This document shows, in pieces, positions 62,163 through 64,000 of a stretch of 64,000 nt of DNA. Source of the DNA: Microbacterium sp. VKM Ac-2923 (GTDB lineage: Bacteria; Actinomycetota; Actinomycetes; Actinomycetales; Microbacteriaceae). The position numbers were made by a program, and so were the translations under genes. The DNA is taken from the NCBI RefSeq assembly GCF_022815605.1, contig NZ_JALGRP010000011.1, forward strand, positions 25,471 through 89,470, in the 5' to 3' direction. How positions within the stretch are numbered: the first letter of the stretch is position 1; each line of letters opens with the position of its first letter. The notes beneath the pieces are model-generated. The model was given only the letters and a program-made list of their open reading frames with translations, ran no database searches and was not told the origin of the DNA.

Positions 62163-63038
62163 TCAGGCCAGTCGCCGCGCGGCCTTCTCGACCTTCCTGA
62201 GCGCTGTCGGCACATTCGCGAGGTGGGCGTCAGCGCGATCCGCCGCGAGCGCGGCGACCGCGTCGTACGGGCGCGTGTCCTCCTGAGCCGTGAAGGCACG
62301 ACGGCGCTGATCCGTCGCACGGTCTCGGAGCAGCAGATCGTCTCGGTGATCACCGAGCAGCTTGTGCACGCGCTTCGCCGCGCGAGCAACGCGCCTCACG
62401 TCTGCGCCGAGCACGTCGGCGTCGGCCCGGTCCACAGCTTCCGAGAGGTACCGCAGGCGACGGGCGGCTTTGCGCACGTCGTGGAGTCGGTCGAGGGTGC
62501 CGTCGCTGCGCCGCGCCGCGCGCGCCACGCGGTTCGCCTCCTTCCGGAGCAGTCGGCGGAAGACCTTCCTCGCCTTCGCGTCGTCCTCGCCGAGCTCCGC
62601 GCCCAGTCCGGCTTCGCGTACGAGCTGGATGCGACGACGCGACGCCTCGGTCTCGTGCTCTGTGACGACGTCGGCGTGGAGCTGGCGGTATGCGGCACGC
62701 TCGTCGCCGACGAGGCGGCGTCGCGCGTCGGCGTCGTCGATGCCGCTCTCCGCGAGAGCCTTCTCGGCCCGCTCCGCCCGCACCTCGGCATCCCGCGCTT
62801 CGCCGAGAACACGACCCCACGTCTTCAGTGCGTCTTCGAGTTCCTCGGCGTCAGCGGACGGGGTGATCCGGCGCAGGACCGCGAGGACACTTCTAAGCCG
62901 ACGCACCGACGTGCGGTGCTGGTGCAGCCCGTCAGGCTCGTCGGCGAGAGCGGCGGCCTCGGTGGATTCGGCATCCGCCGACGCGATCTGGAGGATGCGT
63001 CGCGTCAATGTCTGCGCAGAGGGTGTGTCGTGAGGCAT
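62163..63038 (-). CDS. CHAD domain protein
   Basis: 291 residues, almost entirely helical and rich in Arg, Ala, Asp and Glu. The start of the CHAD fold is LHQHRTSVRRLRSVLAVLRRI (the conserved His and Arg line a basic channel), with a second half RLHDVRKAARRLRYLSEAVD. CHAD domains bind inorganic polyphosphate and are often found near polyphosphate granules. It stands alone, without a CYTH/triphosphatase domain. The TACCGT element 6 nt upstream supports this start. Confidence 0.92.
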   Translation of the reverse strand: MPHDTPSAQTLTRRILQIASADAESTEAAALADEPDGLHQHRTSVRRLRSVLAVLRRITPSADAEELEDALKTWGRVLGEARDAEVRAERAEKALAESGIDDADARRRLVGDERAAYRQLHADVVTEHETEASRRRIQLVREAGLGAELGEDDAKARKVFRRLLRKEANRVARAARRSDGTLDRLHDVRKAARRLRYLSEAVDRADADVLGADVRRVARAAKRVHKLLGDHRDDLLLRDRATDQRRRAFTAQEDTRPYDAVAALAADRADAHLANVPTALRKVEKAARRLA

Positions 63039-63044
63039 CCGCCC

Positions 63045-63050
63045 ACGGTA
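63045..63050 (-). promoter_or_regulatory. -10 element for leaderless CHAD gene
   Basis: TACCGT on the minus strand, 6 nt from the ATG at 63038. Confidence 0.6.
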
Positions 63051-63101
63051 GGGGGTGCGACGGTGCCATGGGCCCCGGTTGACTCGCCCCGGACACAGCG
63101 A

Positions 63102-63136
63102 AAGGCCCGGGGCGCGGTCCCACCGCCCCGGGCCTT
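63102..63136 (-). terminator. terminator of the GlsB-type gene
   Basis: AAGGCCCGGGGCG / CGCCCCGGGCCTT form a perfect 13-bp stem with a 9-nt loop, 13 bp after the stop codon; a short T-run follows on the minus strand. Confidence 0.85.
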
Positions 63137-63149
63137 CCTGACGTGATCG

Positions 63150-63416
63150 TCAGCTCTTCGCGCGACGCCCCACGATGAGGCCGTAGATGAGCAGAACGAT
63201 GATCGATCCGCCGATGGCGAGCAGCCACGTCTGGATGGAGAAGAAGTCCTGCAGGGGGGCGTTGAAGAGGAGGCCGCCCAGGAACCCGCCGAGCAGAGCG
63301 CCGACGACGCCGAGCACGAGCGTGATGATCCAGCCGCCGCCCTGCTTACCGGGGAGGATCAGCTTGGCGATGGCGCCGGCGATGAGGCCGAGGAGAAGAA
63401 ATCCGAAGAATCCCAT
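63150..63416 (-). CDS. GlsB/YeaQ/YmgE family stress-response membrane protein
   Basis: 88 residues, three membrane segments: FFGFLLLGLIAGAIAKLI, then WIITLVLGVVGALLGGFLGG and WLLAIGGSIIVLLIYGLI, with LPGKQGGGW between the first two, the family (transglycosylase-associated) signature. Many members are stress-induced, but their function is unclear. The ATG at 63416 has AAAGGAA about 6 nt upstream; a longer frame to 63656 has no support. Confidence 0.93.
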   Translation of the reverse strand: MGFFGFLLLGLIAGAIAKLILPGKQGGGWIITLVLGVVGALLGGFLGGLLFNAPLQDFFSIQTWLLAIGGSIIVLLIYGLIVGRRAKS

Positions 63417-63744
63417 TGGTGTTCCTTTCGCGAGTGTGAACCGATGCCCGCTCGAGGCGGGGTTCTCGTTACATCCAGGTTCCTCCCAGGAAGCGGAATC
63501 CGGGGGTGGGTTGCGCGGCGGCGGGAAGTCTGGTTCCCGTGCGCGCACGTTCCGGGCACGCGAGGCGGGAACGCGGGCGGACACCGGCCAGGACGCGCGA
63601 CGTCGTCGTGACAAGCGGACGACCGACGCATTTCGTAGAGGTCGATTCATACACATCTTTTGAAGTCACCGAAAGTCCCAGTGAAAGATGAGGATCCCTC
63701 GCTATCATTGCTCTTGTGTGGGGGCACAATGGGAGGGGAGTGCT
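63417..63744. other. 328-bp divergent intergenic region before lsr2
   Basis: No gene I can support. The part from about 63630 to 63720 is the least GC-rich stretch nearby, and TATCAT at 63703-63708 is a possible -10 element for lsr2, giving a leader of about 35 nt. Nothing else stands out. Confidence 0.4.
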
Positions 63745-64000
63745 ATGGCACTCGAACAGGTATTTCGTCGCCTCGATGACTTGGACGGATCCGAACTGGA
63801 CTTGGATTCCACCCCGGTGTCGTTCGCTCTCGAGGGAGTCCAGTACTCCATCGACTTGACGCGAGCCAACACCGACAAGCTCCGTGAGGCCCTGGCGCCG
63901 TTCATCGCCGCCGCCAGGACCGCGGGCTTCGAACACGCACACCATCTGACGAGGTCGCAGCGCACGATGAAGCGTCGCGCGATCCGCGACTGGGCTCGGG
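63745..64000 (+). CDS. lsr2: Lsr2 family nucleoid-associated protein, N-terminal part
   Basis: The gene starts at ATG 63745, with GGGAGGGGAG 4 nt upstream, and is cut by the window end after 85 codons. The N-terminal dimer domain is clear: DDLDGSELDLDSTPVSFALE, GVQYSIDLTRANTDKLREAL, PFIAAARTAG; the final IRDWAR is the start of the C-terminal AT-hook-like DNA-binding domain. Lsr2 coats AT-rich DNA and silences foreign genes in actinobacteria. No AT-rich island is seen in this window. Confidence 0.93.
   Translation, partial: MALEQVFRRLDDLDGSELDLDSTPVSFALEGVQYSIDLTRANTDKLREALAPFIAAARTAGFEHAHHLTRSQRTMKRRAIRDWAR

Noticed and set aside
63469..63965. Minus-strand frames across the lsr2 start region
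   Set aside because: The plus-strand frame encodes a recognisable Lsr2 N-terminus with a strong ribosome site; the minus frames have none.

Overview
The window is a GC-rich, gene-dense actinobacterial chromosome segment. Leaderless genes, Lsr2, NucS, a fused-AB Mrp antiporter and the codon habits point to Microbacteriaceae, most likely Microbacterium; this is inferred from gene content, not from a search. No rRNA, tRNA, CRISPR array, transposase or phage gene was seen.

Region 1 (1-8.6 kb) is the end of a sugar-uptake operon. It holds the tail of a solute-binding protein, a cytosolic GH29 alpha-L-fucosidase, two ABC permeases, an M81 metallopeptidase-like protein, CutC, a ROK sugar kinase and NagB, nearly all overlapping by 1-11 bp, followed by a convergent LacI regulator. 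The set fits uptake and breakdown of a fucosylated amino-sugar glycan.

Region 2 (8.6-28.2 kb) looks like an arabinoside locus for plant cell-wall material. Four secreted proteins lie on the minus strand: an accessory-module protein without a catalytic domain, a GH127-like enzyme, a GH43 enzyme and an 1828-residue MGH1-like hydrolase. A LacI regulator follows, then a divergent plus-strand ABC importer with a cytosolic GH127 beta-L-arabinofuranosidase. A shared TTTCGG-type operator candidate sits on both sides of the regulator. Three of the secreted proteins end in the same ~85-residue module and the same style of terminator hairpin.

Region 3 (28.3-46.1 kb) is housekeeping and envelope: a lactonase-type propeller with purA, a Pr6Pr-like membrane protein, a cyclophilin lipoprotein, argG, a TetR / degenerate ABC ATPase / YhgE-Pip operon, a glycosyltransferase, a DUF3500 lipoprotein, a two-component system divergent from a MacB-type ABC exporter, and an SRPBCC protein. 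Several short tandem-repeat and palindromic intergenic elements lie here.

Region 4 (46.3-64 kb) has a six-gene Mrp/Mnh Na+/H+ antiporter operon, a LacI/MFS divergent pair with twin palindromic operators, nucS, a HAD phosphatase, a coiled-coil membrane protein, an MprF-like protein with a rhomboid-like membrane half, a cold-shock protein, GntR, GNAT, CHAD and GlsB-type proteins, and the start of lsr2. Thirteen genes, all between 30.9 and 63.1 kb, carry a TAnnnT hexamer 6-8 nt before the start codon, the layout of leaderless transcripts. I used this to set several start codons.
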